A DNA stretch of 64,000 bases from Mogibacterium sp. (GTDB taxonomy: Bacteria; Bacillota; Clostridia; Peptostreptococcales; Anaerovoracaceae): positions 24,271-88,270 of the forward strand of contig JAFRKO010000037.1 of assembly GCA_017431685.1 (NCBI GenBank). Direction: 5' to 3'. The notes beneath the pieces are model-generated. The model saw nothing but the letters and a program-made list of their open reading frames with translations. It made no database searches and was not told the DNA's origin. The translations under genes were made by a program, and so were the position numbers. Below, piece by piece: positions 54,226 through 62,437 of the stretch. The stretch's first letter is position 1. Each line of letters starts with the position of its first letter.

Positions 54226-55767
54226 CTATTTAGCGTAATCCGTCGCCCTTGTTTCTCTTATAACATTGACCTTGATCTGTCCAGGATATTCGAGTTCAGC
54301 CTCGATTTTCTTGGCGATCTCTCTTGCAAGCATAGGTACTTCATCGTCCTTAACCTGATTAGGCTTGACTGCTACTCTGATTTCACGTCCTGCCTGGATA
54401 GCATAGGATTTCTCTACGCCCTTTGTGGTATTGGCAATGTTCTCAAGATTCTGAAGTCTCTTGATGTATGACTCAAGAGTCTCTCTTCTTGCTCCCGGCC
54501 TTGCTGCAGACAGCGCGTCGGCAGCTGCTACCAGCATAGCTTCGAGCGTAGTCGGTTCCACGTCGCCGTGGTGCGCTTCAACCGCATTGATTACCTTCCA
54601 TGATTCCTTATACTTCTTGCAGATATTGACCCCAATTTCCACGTGTGTTCCCTCTACCTCGTGGTCAATGGCTTTACCTATATCGTGCAGAAGTCCGCCT
54701 CTTCTGGCGAGTCTCGGATCAAGCCCGAGCTCCTCTGCCATCATTCCTGCTAAAGTCGACACCTCGATGGAGTGCTGGAGCACATTCTGTCCATATGAGG
54801 TCCTGTATTTGAGTCTTCCGATGAGCCTTACCATCTCCGGATTGAGGTTGTGTACTCCTGTCTCAAAGCACGCTCTCTCTCCTTCTTCCTTTATGATGGT
54901 GTTGACTTCCTTTGTAGCCTTCTGGACCATTTCTTCGATCCTTGCCGGATGGATACGTCCGTCAACGATCAGCTTCTCGAGAGCTATCCTTGCGATCTCT
55001 CTTCTTACAGGATCAAAGCCTGAAAGGATGACTGCCTCAGGAGTATCATCAATGATCAGATCTACTCCGGTAAGAGTCTCGATTGCTCTGATGTTGCGGC
55101 CTTCTCTGCCGATGATGCGTCCCTTCATGTCATCGTTAGGCAGGCTGACTACCGAAACTGTAGTCTCTGTTACCTGATCCGAAGCATACCTCTGGATCGC
55201 TGTCGTGATGATTTCTCTTGCTCTCTTGTCGGCTTCTTCCTTTGCTTCGCTTTCGATGTTGACTATCATGTCGGAAGCTTCTTTGCGGATCTCTGTTTCG
55301 AGTTCCTGAAGGAGCAGATGTTTTGCTTCTTCTCTTGTGTAGCCCGAGATTCTCTCGAGTTCCTCTACCTGCTTCTGGATGTAGGCATCGATTTCTCTGT
55401 GCTTTTCGTTCATCGACTGCTCTCTCTTTGTGAGGCCGTTCTCACGCTTCTCTATGCTCTCGAGTTTGCGGTCGATGTTTTCCTCTTTCTGCTGGATCCT
55501 TCTCTCAGCCTTAGTGACCTCAGCCCTCCTGGATTTGAGTTCACCTTCATATTCTTCTCTCAGCTTGTGTATTTCCTCTTTTGCCTCAAGCACCTTCTCT
55601 TTCTTGAGGTTCTCGACAGTATTTTGCGCGTCCAGGATCATATTCCTGGCCTGCTGTTCTGCGCTTCCTATGGCCTTTTCTCCGACATTTTTACGAAGTA
55701 TGTAACCAATTGCTATACCGACGATAAGGACTACAATGCTGATCACAACAGTTAAAACCGGTGACAT
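54226..55767 (-). CDS. rny: Ribonuclease Y
   Basis: This membrane-anchored endoribonuclease initiates mRNA decay in Firmicutes. It is 513 residues from ATG 55767: an N-terminal membrane helix (about 2-24), a long Glu/Lys/Arg coiled coil (to about 190), a KH domain ([15 protein letters not shown]) and an HD domain with the metal motif [12 protein letters not shown] and a later EAHHGD. AAGGAGG is 5 bases before this ATG; a GTG two codons earlier overlaps the ribosome site. A strong promoter and structured leader lie upstream. Confidence 0.97.
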   Translation of the reverse strand: MSPVLTVVISIVVLIVGIAIGYILRKNVGEKAIGSAEQQARNMILDAQNTVENLKKEKVLEAKEEIHKLREEYEGELKSRRAEVTKAERRIQQKEENIDRKLESIEKRENGLTKREQSMNEKHREIDAYIQKQVEELERISGYTREEAKHLLLQELETEIRKEASDMIVNIESEAKEEADKRAREIITTAIQRYASDQVTETTVSVVSLPNDDMKGRIIGREGRNIRAIETLTGVDLIIDDTPEAVILSGFDPVRREIARIALEKLIVDGRIHPARIEEMVQKATKEVNTIIKEEGERACFETGVHNLNPEMVRLIGRLKYRTSYGQNVLQHSIEVSTLAGMMAEELGLDPRLARRGGLLHDIGKAIDHEVEGTHVEIGVNICKKYKESWKVINAVEAHHGDVEPTTLEAMLVAAADALSAARPGARRETLESYIKRLQNLENIANTTKGVEKSYAIQAGREIRVAVKPNQVKDDEVPMLAREIAKKIEAELEYPGQIKVNVIRETRATDYAK

Positions 55768-55811
55768 AAGCACCTCCTTATCAATTATTTGGATTTTGTA
55801 ATATATACATT

Positions 55812-55905
55812 ATCTACGCATCGCGTTGTATAAGACTCTATATAGGGTTCTTATCGCCCATCGATACAACATATATGCGGTTAGATGACATAAACATACG
55901 TAGAT
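55812..55905 (-). promoter_or_regulatory. Structured leader of rny (nested inverted repeats)
   Basis: In transcript order: GCAT (55878-55875), ATAT, GTTGTAT (55870-55864), a 32-base loop, ATACAAC (55831-55825), GCG, ATGC (55821-55818), giving an 11-bp stem with one internal loop. ATCTAC/GTAGAT (55905-55900 and 55817-55812) flank it but the first arm lies at or before the predicted start site. The stretch 55768-56056 holds no gene I can support apart from this leader, the promoter and a TGGAGT/ACTCCA repeat at 56026-56042 near the MurE-like stop. Confidence 0.5.
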
Positions 55906-55934
55906 ATTATACATATCGCAATAAGTCCAGTCAA
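55906..55934 (-). promoter_or_regulatory. Strong sigma-A promoter of rny
   Basis: TTGACT (55929-55934) and perfect TATAAT (55906-55911) are 17 bases apart on the minus strand, about 140 bases before rny. It is the best promoter match in the window. Confidence 0.85.
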
Positions 55935-56056
55935 TAAAAAAGAAGCATCTATAGAATCGCCTGTTCACGTCCCGGAAAGCACGAAGCACGATCCGCAATG
56001 CAGCGGTGTGCTTCTGTACTTTCTGTGGAGTAAATCACTCCATTTCTATATCTGCT

Positions 56057-57694
56057 TTACTTCATATACTGTATAACGACATCCGCATCTGAAGGTGTAT
56101 CGATGTATCGGATGCCTCGCTTTTCGCGGGTCTCACGTCCCTTGCCCGGCAGGAACAGAATCGTATCATCATCCATAAGTGTAATGGCTTTTCTGATAGC
56201 CTCTACCCTGTCAGTAATGATCTCACACTTTCCTCCGGCAGCTTTTACAAAGCCGGCTATCTCACTGCAGATCTTATTTACGTCTTCTTCGCCGTAATCT
56301 TCCTCTGTAATTATAGAGTATGAACAGTTATGACCGGCTATAGTACCGAGTTCCTCACGTCTTGCAAACGCTTTGCCTCCCGGGCAGCCGAAGACTATCA
56401 TCATCTTTTTACCCGGGAACTCATCTCTTATCGTTTCAAAGAACTTCTCATAGCTCAGCTTGTTGTGGGCATAGTCCACTATCGCTATGCGCCTGCCGTC
56501 ATCACTGTAGAATACTTCCATACGTCCCGGGGACTTGGCTTTGGAAAGGCCGCTTTTTACATAACTGAGCGGAACTCCAATCAATGCTGAGAGGGAAATC
56601 GCCGCAAGCGCGTTCTCCACATTGATTGTCCCGAATGTGCCCAGAGTGAATTCCTCATCAAAATCCTCGCAGCCTTCTATCGAAACACCTTTTGCCCTGA
56701 AAGTGACTTTCCCCTCGCAGGATCTCACATCATAGCCGTACACATCTGCGCTGTCGTCTTTCTGACTGAACGTGATCACATAAGGACAATCGGCTGAAGC
56801 CGCTTTTATACGATCCTGTTCATCACAGTCGAGATTTATGCACGCCTTACGGCAATGTCTGAACAGCCTCAGCTTGGCTTCAAGATAGTCGTTGAAATCA
56901 GGGTGTTCTATTGCGCTTATATGGTCGCTTCCTATGTTGAGGAAGGCTCCTGCAGCGAATTCAACACCTGTCACTCTGTCATACTTGAGCGCCTGGCTCG
57001 AGACCTCCATAGTCATATGGCTTATACCGCTCTTCAGAGCATTATCCATATGCTGATAGAGCTCCATGATCTCAGGCGTTGTAAGGTGTGATTCTTCCTC
57101 TATTACTCCGTCATAATTGTCTATGCCGGAGCAGATGGCACTTCTGCATCCGCCTGTACCTGCCATATAATCATCGAGTATATATCTCATGAAATAGGCT
57201 GTAGTGGATTTTCCTTTTGTGCCTGTAATGCCGATCATGCAGAGATCGGCAGAAAGTCTTCCGTAAAAGGTTTCTGCAATGACAGGCATGGCTTTACGGA
57301 TATCTTTGACCCATATATCGAGGCATGAATCTTTTACTTTGTCTATGATTCGTTTTGCTGCAGCTGAAGCTTCCGAATCACTGACTAAGCTGCAGCCCGC
57401 AGTCTCAGCTGTGTCAGGAGCTTCCCTGACATAGCATACGGCGCCTTTTTCTATCGCGTCATTAAGATACTGTTCTTTGAAGTGGGCACCCTTTACAACG
57501 AACAGAGTTCCCTCATCCGACTCCTTTGAGTTATATGTGACACCTTTGACTTCTCCGGCTCCAAGTGATTTCAGCTCCGGTACGGTATAAAATGCCATAA
57601 CTGCGCTGCAGGAAGGCTCTCCTCCGATCGATGTGAGAAGCCCTGCCATTCCCAGAGAATCTATAAAATCCTGTATCGTTACTTTTCTTTTCAT
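56057..57694 (-). CDS. MurE-like Mur ligase family protein, substrate uncertain
   Basis: This is a 545-residue Mur ligase in the MurE (UDP-MurNAc-tripeptide synthetase) group. The N-terminal domain has GVTYNSKESDEGTLFVV; the ATP loop is GTKGKST (158-164); HLTTPE and EVSSQAL are family blocks; the lysine carbamylated in MurE corresponds to K274 (EAKLRLF). The segment where MurE carries the amino-acid selecting D-N-P-R (meso-DAP) or related motif reads TEEDYGEED (463-471), and the GKGHE-type motif reads GKGRETREK (517-525). The third amino acid therefore cannot be predicted. It sits beside radC, outside any division/cell-wall cluster. Confidence 0.85.
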   Translation of the reverse strand: MKRKVTIQDFIDSLGMAGLLTSIGGEPSCSAVMAFYTVPELKSLGAGEVKGVTYNSKESDEGTLFVVKGAHFKEQYLNDAIEKGAVCYVREAPDTAETAGCSLVSDSEASAAAKRIIDKVKDSCLDIWVKDIRKAMPVIAETFYGRLSADLCMIGITGTKGKSTTAYFMRYILDDYMAGTGGCRSAICSGIDNYDGVIEEESHLTTPEIMELYQHMDNALKSGISHMTMEVSSQALKYDRVTGVEFAAGAFLNIGSDHISAIEHPDFNDYLEAKLRLFRHCRKACINLDCDEQDRIKAASADCPYVITFSQKDDSADVYGYDVRSCEGKVTFRAKGVSIEGCEDFDEEFTLGTFGTINVENALAAISLSALIGVPLSYVKSGLSKAKSPGRMEVFYSDDGRRIAIVDYAHNKLSYEKFFETIRDEFPGKKMMIVFGCPGGKAFARREELGTIAGHNCSYSIITEEDYGEEDVNKICSEIAGFVKAAGGKCEIITDRVEAIRKAITLMDDDTILFLPGKGRETREKRGIRYIDTPSDADVVIQYMK

Positions 57695-57704
57695 TCTTTT
57701 CCCG

Positions 57705-58391
57705 TTAATCTTCGAAATATCCTTCTGTTTTCATGCTCGTAAAGCAGCCATTGCCGACTATCACGTGATCGAGCAGTCTGATGCCGAGGATTTCCGAAGC
57801 CTTTATAAGCCTTTTTGTAACTTCTATGTCCTGTGGACTTGGTGACGGATCTCCGCTCGGATGGTTATGGGCAACGACAACTGCCGCCGCTCCTCTTCTG
57901 ACAGCCGGTCCGAAAACCTCTCTTGGGTGTACCGGCGCACTGTCAAGATTGCCTATCGATATGACCGACTTCGACTCCACCTGCAGTTTGGAGTTGAGAT
58001 TCAGGGTCATGAAAAACTCCCGCTTTTCATACATCATCTCATCCATTAGGATCTCAGCCACCTGCCGGCTGTCTCTGAGTCTGACTTTAACAGCACCTAT
58101 ATGACCGGACATCAGCCTTTTTGAGAGTTCCATAGCAGCTACTATTGAGCACGCTTTTGCTTCACCGATGCCGTCAATCTCTGTAAGCTCCCTCACTTCT
58201 GCAGCTCCAAGCCCTCCAGTATTCTCGTTTGCATAGGAAATCACCTCGTCTGCCAGCCTAACTGCTGACTTTTCGCCGGTCCCTGTCCTTATGATAAGCG
58301 CGAGAAGCTCTGAGTTGCTGAGTCCGCCTGCTCCGCTGTAGAGCATTTTCTCCTGTGGCCTTTCAGCCTCAGGCATCTTTTTTATCTGCAT
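57705..58391 (-). CDS. radC: RadC family JAMM-type protein
   Basis: This is a 228-residue protein with an N-terminal helix-hairpin-helix region (LTEIDGIGEAKA) and the JAMM metal motif HNHPSGDPSPSPQD. Despite its name a direct repair role is doubtful in the family. ATG 58391 is chosen because AAAGGAG is five bases upstream; a GTG seven codons earlier is possible. It is followed after 10 bases by the MurE-like gene, so the two are probably co-transcribed from the promoter at 58421. Confidence 0.93.
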   Translation of the reverse strand: MQIKKMPEAERPQEKMLYSGAGGLSNSELLALIIRTGTGEKSAVRLADEVISYANENTGGLGAAEVRELTEIDGIGEAKACSIVAAMELSKRLMSGHIGAVKVRLRDSRQVAEILMDEMMYEKREFFMTLNLNSKLQVESKSVISIGNLDSAPVHPREVFGPAVRRGAAAVVVAHNHPSGDPSPSPQDIEVTKRLIKASEILGIRLLDHVIVGNGCFTSMKTEGYFED

Positions 58392-58420
58392 ATTTACTCC
58401 TTTCCGGAGCACACATGCTT

Positions 58421-58429
58421 ATAATACCA
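58421..58429 (-). promoter_or_regulatory. Promoter of radC (extended -10)
   Basis: The minus strand reads TGGTATTAT with TATTAT at 58421-58426, 30 bases before the radC ATG. TTGTGG at 18-base spacing is a possible -35 inside the cmk terminator. Confidence 0.5.
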
Positions 58430-58430
58430 C

Positions 58431-58461
58431 TTTAAAAGCCACCCCCACAAGGACGTGGCTT
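58431..58461 (-). terminator. Terminator after cmk
   Basis: AAGCCAC and GTGGCTT pair over 7 bp (58436-58461), followed by TTTAAA on the minus strand, 24 bases after the cmk stop. Confidence 0.6.
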
Positions 58462-58485
58462 AACGATCATGTGCCATATTCAACG

Positions 58486-59148
58486 TTACGCGCTGTGTCC
58501 CGTCTTTAAGGTAATAATGTCTGCTACCGCATCAATATTCTCTTCAATCGACATGTCTGATGTATCGAGAAAAACAGCGTCATCAGCGGCTCTCAGAGGG
58601 CTTACCTCACGGTGAGAATCCTGATAATCTCTTGCCTGTATTTCGTTGAATATCGTATTATAATCCGCTTCTTTGCCCGCTGCAAGCAGCTGTTCGTAGC
58701 GTCTTTTTGCCCTTACTTCCGGCGAAGCAGTCATGAAGATCTTTACCTCGGCGTCAGGAATGACTGTAGCGCCGATATCCCTGCCCTCCATTACTACATC
58801 TTTGGTAGATGCCAGATAGCGGCTGACCTCATCGACTTTGGCTCTGACGATGGCCAGCTTGGAAATATTTGAGGCAGCCATCGAGATCTCATTTGTCCTT
58901 ATGAGACCGCTGACATCTTCACCGTCTAGATGAGTCTGACCGCTTACGAAGTCAATGGATGTATCAGCAAGCATAACCCTGACCGCTTCCTCATCAAACT
59001 CGTCCACGCCGTTTCTGCGTGCTTTAAGACCAAGCGCTCTGTACATGGCGCCGGTATCAATATATTCAAGTCCAAAACGAACGGCAATGGCCTTTGCTAT
59101 GGTGCTCTTGCCTGTGCCTCCCGGACCGTCTATGGCAACTCTCAGCAT
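58486..59148 (-). CDS. cmk: Cytidylate kinase
   Basis: This enzyme phosphorylates CMP and dCMP. It is 220 residues. P-loop GPGGTGKST (8-16), substrate-binding DTGAMYRALG, and the EGRDIGATVIPDAEVKIFMTAS block are all present. AGGAG precedes ATG. It lies 18 bases after nrdR, and both concern deoxynucleotide supply, so one transcript under NrdR control is likely. Confidence 0.97.
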   Translation of the reverse strand: MLRVAIDGPGGTGKSTIAKAIAVRFGLEYIDTGAMYRALGLKARRNGVDEFDEEAVRVMLADTSIDFVSGQTHLDGEDVSGLIRTNEISMAASNISKLAIVRAKVDEVSRYLASTKDVVMEGRDIGATVIPDAEVKIFMTASPEVRAKRRYEQLLAAGKEADYNTIFNEIQARDYQDSHREVSPLRAADDAVFLDTSDMSIEENIDAVADIITLKTGHSA

Positions 59149-59166
59149 GTTGACTCTCCTGTCAGG

Positions 59167-59628
59167 TTATTTGTTCTTGTTCTTTGTAAGTTTATTGATC
59201 TCGTCGATGAATGTGTCGATAGTCTGGAATTCCCTGTATACAGACGCGAATCTTACGTAAGCGACCTGGTCGATAGCCTTTAACTCTTCCATTATGAGAA
59301 GGCCGATGCTTGTGGACTGGATCTCCTTCTCCATAGTGTTAGAGAGCCCGCGCTCGATATTATCCGCGATTCTCTGAACATCATCGTAAGTGACTTTAGT
59401 CTTTTGGCAGGCTTTCAATATGCCGTTGATGATCTTATTTTTGTCGAAGCTTTCACGGGTGCCATCCTTCTTGACGACCACAAGAAGAGAATTCTCAATT
59501 TTTTCAAAGGTCGTAAACCTCTTATGACACTTTGTACATTCGCGTCTTCTTCTTGTAGCGAGTCCGTCTTCAACAGGTCTCGAATCGACTACCTTCGTGT
59601 CTTCATAATTACAATACGGGCATTTCAT
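59167..59628 (-). CDS. nrdR: Transcriptional repressor NrdR
   Basis: This is a zinc-ribbon plus ATP-cone repressor that senses the dATP/ATP balance and shuts off ribonucleotide reductase genes. It is 153 residues from ATG 59628 (MKCPYC). Zinc cysteines C3, C6, C31 and C34; basic RRRREC DNA-contact patch; ATP-cone from about residue 46 (VVKKDGTRESFDKNKI). GGAGGAG is six bases upstream; earlier in-frame ATGs fall in the leader. No nrd genes are in the window. A 16-base NrdR-box-like site overlaps its own promoter. Confidence 0.97.
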   Translation of the reverse strand: MKCPYCNYEDTKVVDSRPVEDGLATRRRRECTKCHKRFTTFEKIENSLLVVVKKDGTRESFDKNKIINGILKACQKTKVTYDDVQRIADNIERGLSNTMEKEIQSTSIGLLIMEELKAIDQVAYVRFASVYREFQTIDTFIDEINKLTKNKNK

Positions 59629-59649
59629 ATCGATCTCCTCCATTATTGC

Positions 59650-59668
59650 GAACTCCAAAATGGAGTTC
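59650..59668 (-). repeat. Hairpin in the nrdR leader
   Basis: GAACTCCA and TGGAGTTC form a perfect 8-bp stem with a 3-base loop, ending 12 bases before the nrdR ribosome site. It lacks a T-tail, so mRNA stability or translation control is more likely than termination. Confidence 0.55.
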
Positions 59669-59692
59669 TTTTCCATATGCAACCCGATGTTA

Positions 59693-59725
59693 TCACAATA
59701 TATAGTGGTAATGAACTCTTCTTAA
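59693..59725 (-). promoter_or_regulatory. nrdR promoter with NrdR box
   Basis: TTAAGA (59720-59725) and TATATT (59697-59702) are 17 bases apart. TCACAATATATAGTGG at 59693-59708 matches 14 of 16 positions of the NrdR box acaCwAtATaTwGtgt and covers the -10. I found no second box at the usual three-turn distance. Confidence 0.7.
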
Positions 59726-59776
59726 CAGAAATTGAGCTATCTGGCCGGTATGTGAAAAATGCTTCACATTAGTCTG

Positions 59777-59911
59777 ATAATGTCTTCACATTATAGTGCT
59801 ACAATTCAGATATCGAAAAGATTCGATAATTTACCTTTTTCTTTTGATTGTTCTTTCTTAGTTAGATATTTTCGCAACAGAAAACTCCGGCAGCAAAGCC
59901 GGAGTTTTCTG
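59777..59911 (+). ncRNA. Candidate small RNA with upstream operator-like repeats
   Basis: ATAATGT-CTTC-ACATTAT at 59777-59794 is a perfect inverted repeat, and CTTCACATTA occurs twice 22 bases apart (59762, 59784). Downstream lies an extended -10 TGCTACAAT (59798-59805), then a stem TATCGAA-AAGA-TTCGATA (59811-59828), a pyrimidine-rich single strand, and a strong hairpin with TTTTCTGTTTTT. That gives a putative RNA of about 100 bases. No -35 and no open frame of note. Function unknown. Confidence 0.35.
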
Positions 59912-59916
59912 TTTTT
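59878..59916. terminator. Bidirectional terminator downstream of the ABC importer operon
   Basis: CAGAAAACTCCGGC and GCCGGAGTTTTCTG form a 14-bp perfect stem with a 6-base loop. It is flanked by T-rich sequence on both strands, ends the importer operon (minus) and could end the candidate small RNA (plus). Confidence 0.9.
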
Positions 59917-60661
59917 ACTTTTTTGTTAAACGCTCTTCATTTATATGAACAGCCTTCCTTCCGAAATATCGTCTGACCCGCTCATCTGCTGGAGCTGACA
60001 ATACGTTTTCCGGAGTGCCTGTCTGTACTATTTTTCCCTCAAACATGACAGCCAGTCTGTCAGCCATACTGAAAGCTTCCTCTCTGTCATGAGTTACCAT
60101 GATAGTTGTCATTCCGAACTCATGATGCAGCTTTTTTACAAGATTCCGCATGTCCTCTCTCAGATTTTCATCAAGAGATGAAAACGGCTCATCAAGGAGG
60201 ATCAGTTTAGGTTCTGCAGCCAGAGCCCTTGCCAGCGCGACGCGCTGCATCTGTCCTCCTGATAATGTAGAAGGCATTCTGTCCTCAAAGCCTTCGAGCT
60301 GAACCGATCTGAGCAGATCGCCTGCTTTCTCCCGCCTTGATTTCTTTTTTATTCCTTTGAATCTCAGCGCATAAGTGACGTTATCAGCGACTGACATGTT
60401 CGGAAACAGCCGTATATCCTGGAACACGATCACAGTTCCCCTTTTATGAGCCGGAACATCATTCAGAACTGTTCCGTCAAGTACAATAGTTCCTTCATCG
60501 ACATAGTTTATGCCTGCGATCGTTTTCAGAAGAGTACTTTTGCCGCATCCGCTCGGACCTAGCAGCACAAGAAATTCTCTTTCTTTTATTCCAAGTGATA
60601 CATCATCCAGTATCTTCGTTTTATTGATTTTTACGGAAAGATTATTGATTTCCAGTTTCAT
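59915..60661 (-). CDS. ynjD: ABC importer ATP-binding subunit (YnjD-like)
   Basis: This 248-residue ATPase powers the importer encoded with it. Walker A GPSGCGKST (35-43), Q-loop FQDIRLFPNMSVADNVTYAL, signature LSGGQMQRVALARAL and Walker B LILLDEPFSSLDE are complete. GGAG lies six bases before ATG. Sequence alone would also fit other small-molecule importers; the YnjD name rests on the YnjB-like binding protein in the operon. Confidence 0.85.
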   Translation of the reverse strand: MKLEINNLSVKINKTKILDDVSLGIKEREFLVLLGPSGCGKSTLLKTIAGINYVDEGTIVLDGTVLNDVPAHKRGTVIVFQDIRLFPNMSVADNVTYALRFKGIKKKSRREKAGDLLRSVQLEGFEDRMPSTLSGGQMQRVALARALAAEPKLILLDEPFSSLDENLREDMRNLVKKLHHEFGMTTIMVTHDREEAFSMADRLAVMFEGKIVQTGTPENVLSAPADERVRRYFGRKAVHINEERLTKK

Positions 60662-60684
60662 TCATTTCTCCGAATTTGCAGCTG

Positions 60685-61476
60685 TCAGCTTTCTGTTTTC
60701 ATCAGCCTGTGTATGGCTGCCTCGAGCAAAAAGAATACTATGAGTGCCGAACCGACAAATACTGTTGAATAAATCGATGCGAGAGCCCTGTCTCCGCTTT
60801 GTATATACGGAACAAGAACGAGCGCCAGGGTCTTGATCTTGCCTCCTCCGGCCAGAAGTGTTGTGAAATACTGACTGTAAGAAATAATATACGCCATGCT
60901 TGCCGATGACAATATTCCCGGCATTATCTGAGGCAGTGATGCATCGATAAAACTTCTTAAAGGGCCTGCTCCGAGCACTGATGCCTGTTCTTCCAGACTG
61001 TCTCCGGCAGCTGCGGTAACATCCATCATTATCGTGACACAATACGGTAATGCAACGACAAGATGCACCAGAACCACACCGGCGATCGTATCATTGATGT
61101 GCATTCGTATAAGAAGCACCTGTATGCCCATCGCAAATACCGTTCCGGGTACTATCAGCGGCAAAAGCGCTGCTGTACCGACAACATGTCTTCCGCGTAT
61201 TCTATAGATTTCGGTTGCTCTTGCTGTCATCAGACCTATCACAGTGCCTATTATAGCTACCAGTGTGGCCAGAACAACACTGCTGATAAGGATCTCGATC
61301 AGACTGTTAGATCCGAAGAGCATCTCCTTCACAGTTCGCAAAGTATAGTTTTCAGGCAAAAGGCCCGGCCACGGCCATCTGGCTGTCACGGTCCATATAA
61401 GGATCACAATGACAGGAAGTAATATTATTAAGGCTGTGATCAGCAGCACGGCATTCATCGCCTTTCTATCCTTCAT
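60685..61476 (-). CDS. ABC importer permease (second half of a YnjC-like permease)
   Basis: This 263-residue inner-membrane permease has about six hydrophobic helices. The ATPase-contact EAA-type loop reads EEQASVLGAGPLRSFIDASLPQIMPGI. GGGAGG lies five bases before ATG. Its start overlaps the first permease gene by 11 bases. In E. coli YnjC both halves are one protein; here they are separate. Confidence 0.87.
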   Translation of the reverse strand: MKDRKAMNAVLLITALIILLPVIVILIWTVTARWPWPGLLPENYTLRTVKEMLFGSNSLIEILISSVVLATLVAIIGTVIGLMTARATEIYRIRGRHVVGTAALLPLIVPGTVFAMGIQVLLIRMHINDTIAGVVLVHLVVALPYCVTIMMDVTAAAGDSLEEQASVLGAGPLRSFIDASLPQIMPGILSSASMAYIISYSQYFTTLLAGGGKIKTLALVLVPYIQSGDRALASIYSTVFVGSALIVFFLLEAAIHRLMKTES

Positions 61477-62347
61477 ATCCGCCTCCCAGTTTCTTCATGA
61501 GGCGCTTCATACACACAGCATATATCAGTGCCATCATCAGGGACAGAATCAGCGTGATCCCGTTCATTGCCATTGAATACGGTCTGAGCCTGAAATCAGG
61601 CTTCAGAAACTCGATATATGTATATACCGGAAAAGCTTTTGGAAGCGTCGCTCCAAGAAGCATCGGCAGCTCATATCCTCCGAATGAAAAGATCAGAACT
61701 ATGAGAAACCCTTTAGCTATTGCAGGCAGACTCAGAGGAAGCGTGATATGCATAAAGCTTTTGAACGGCGTTGCTCCGAGGTTCTCCGCTGCTTCGCCCA
61801 GAGTTTCGCTGACACCTGACATCAGAGCCAGTGAAAAATACGCTATGAATGGCGCTTCCTTCCACACATAAGCTATTATCACACCAAAGTAGCCAGTTCC
61901 GTAAAGAATTGCGGGAAATTCAGTATAGTCGCTTATCATCCCTCCCGCATATGCCAGACGGGCAAACAGTCCGGTCTGAGAAAGCATCGCTACCGTAAAA
62001 AGCGCAACTACTGTATGCGGTACAAGAATAGGCAGCCTGACAGTGTATAACATTGCTCCGCGTGTTTTGCGTGTCCTTACAAGGGCTGCACATATAAGAG
62101 TACCGGCAGCGGCAGCAGCGGCACTTGAAAGGGCCGACACTTTAAGAGATACTGCCAGTGACTGCACGACTTCAGGTCTCCTAAGCGTCTCTATGTAGTA
62201 CTTAAGAGTAATATCGTACAGATCAAACACCGGCATGTAGCCAAGACTCTGTACCATAATATTCAGAATAGCTGCCAGTACCAGTGCAGTAACAAGCATA
62301 AATGGTGTAATCAGCAGTGCAGATACGATGCGGTCTCTTTTTCTCAT
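61466..62347 (-). CDS. ABC importer permease (first half of a YnjC-like permease)
   Basis: This 293-residue permease has about six hydrophobic helices. The EAA loop is GEAAENLGATPFKSFMHITLPLSLPAI. GGAG precedes ATG by four bases. It pairs with the downstream permease to form the channel. A GC-rich intergenic hairpin separates it from the binding-protein gene. Confidence 0.87.
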   Translation of the reverse strand: MRKRDRIVSALLITPFMLVTALVLAAILNIMVQSLGYMPVFDLYDITLKYYIETLRRPEVVQSLAVSLKVSALSSAAAAAAGTLICAALVRTRKTRGAMLYTVRLPILVPHTVVALFTVAMLSQTGLFARLAYAGGMISDYTEFPAILYGTGYFGVIIAYVWKEAPFIAYFSLALMSGVSETLGEAAENLGATPFKSFMHITLPLSLPAIAKGFLIVLIFSFGGYELPMLLGATLPKAFPVYTYIEFLKPDFRLRPYSMAMNGITLILSLMMALIYAVCMKRLMKKLGGGYEG

Positions 62348-62361
62348 TATTCTCCGTTACT

Positions 62362-62393
62362 GAAACAGCGCAGCCCTTGGGCCACGCTATTTC
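62362..62393 (-). repeat. Intercistronic hairpin after the binding-protein gene
   Basis: GAAA-AGCG-GCCC pair with GGGC-CGCT-TTTC with single or double mismatches between blocks, around a 2-base centre. No T-tract follows. It probably shields the binding-protein mRNA so that more binding protein than permease is made. Confidence 0.5.
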
Positions 62394-62437
62394 ATAATGT
62401 CATATTATCCTTAGGAATATCAGGTTATTGATGAACT

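Noticed and set aside
55810..55998. 62-codon frame in the rny leader region
   Set aside because: It spans the rny promoter and leader stem, has no ribosome site and an aromatic/cysteine-rich translation unlike a real protein.
59786..59801. Second NrdR box near TTCACATTATAGTGCT
   Set aside because: The CAC and GTG halves are six bases apart instead of eight, so it does not fit the consensus.
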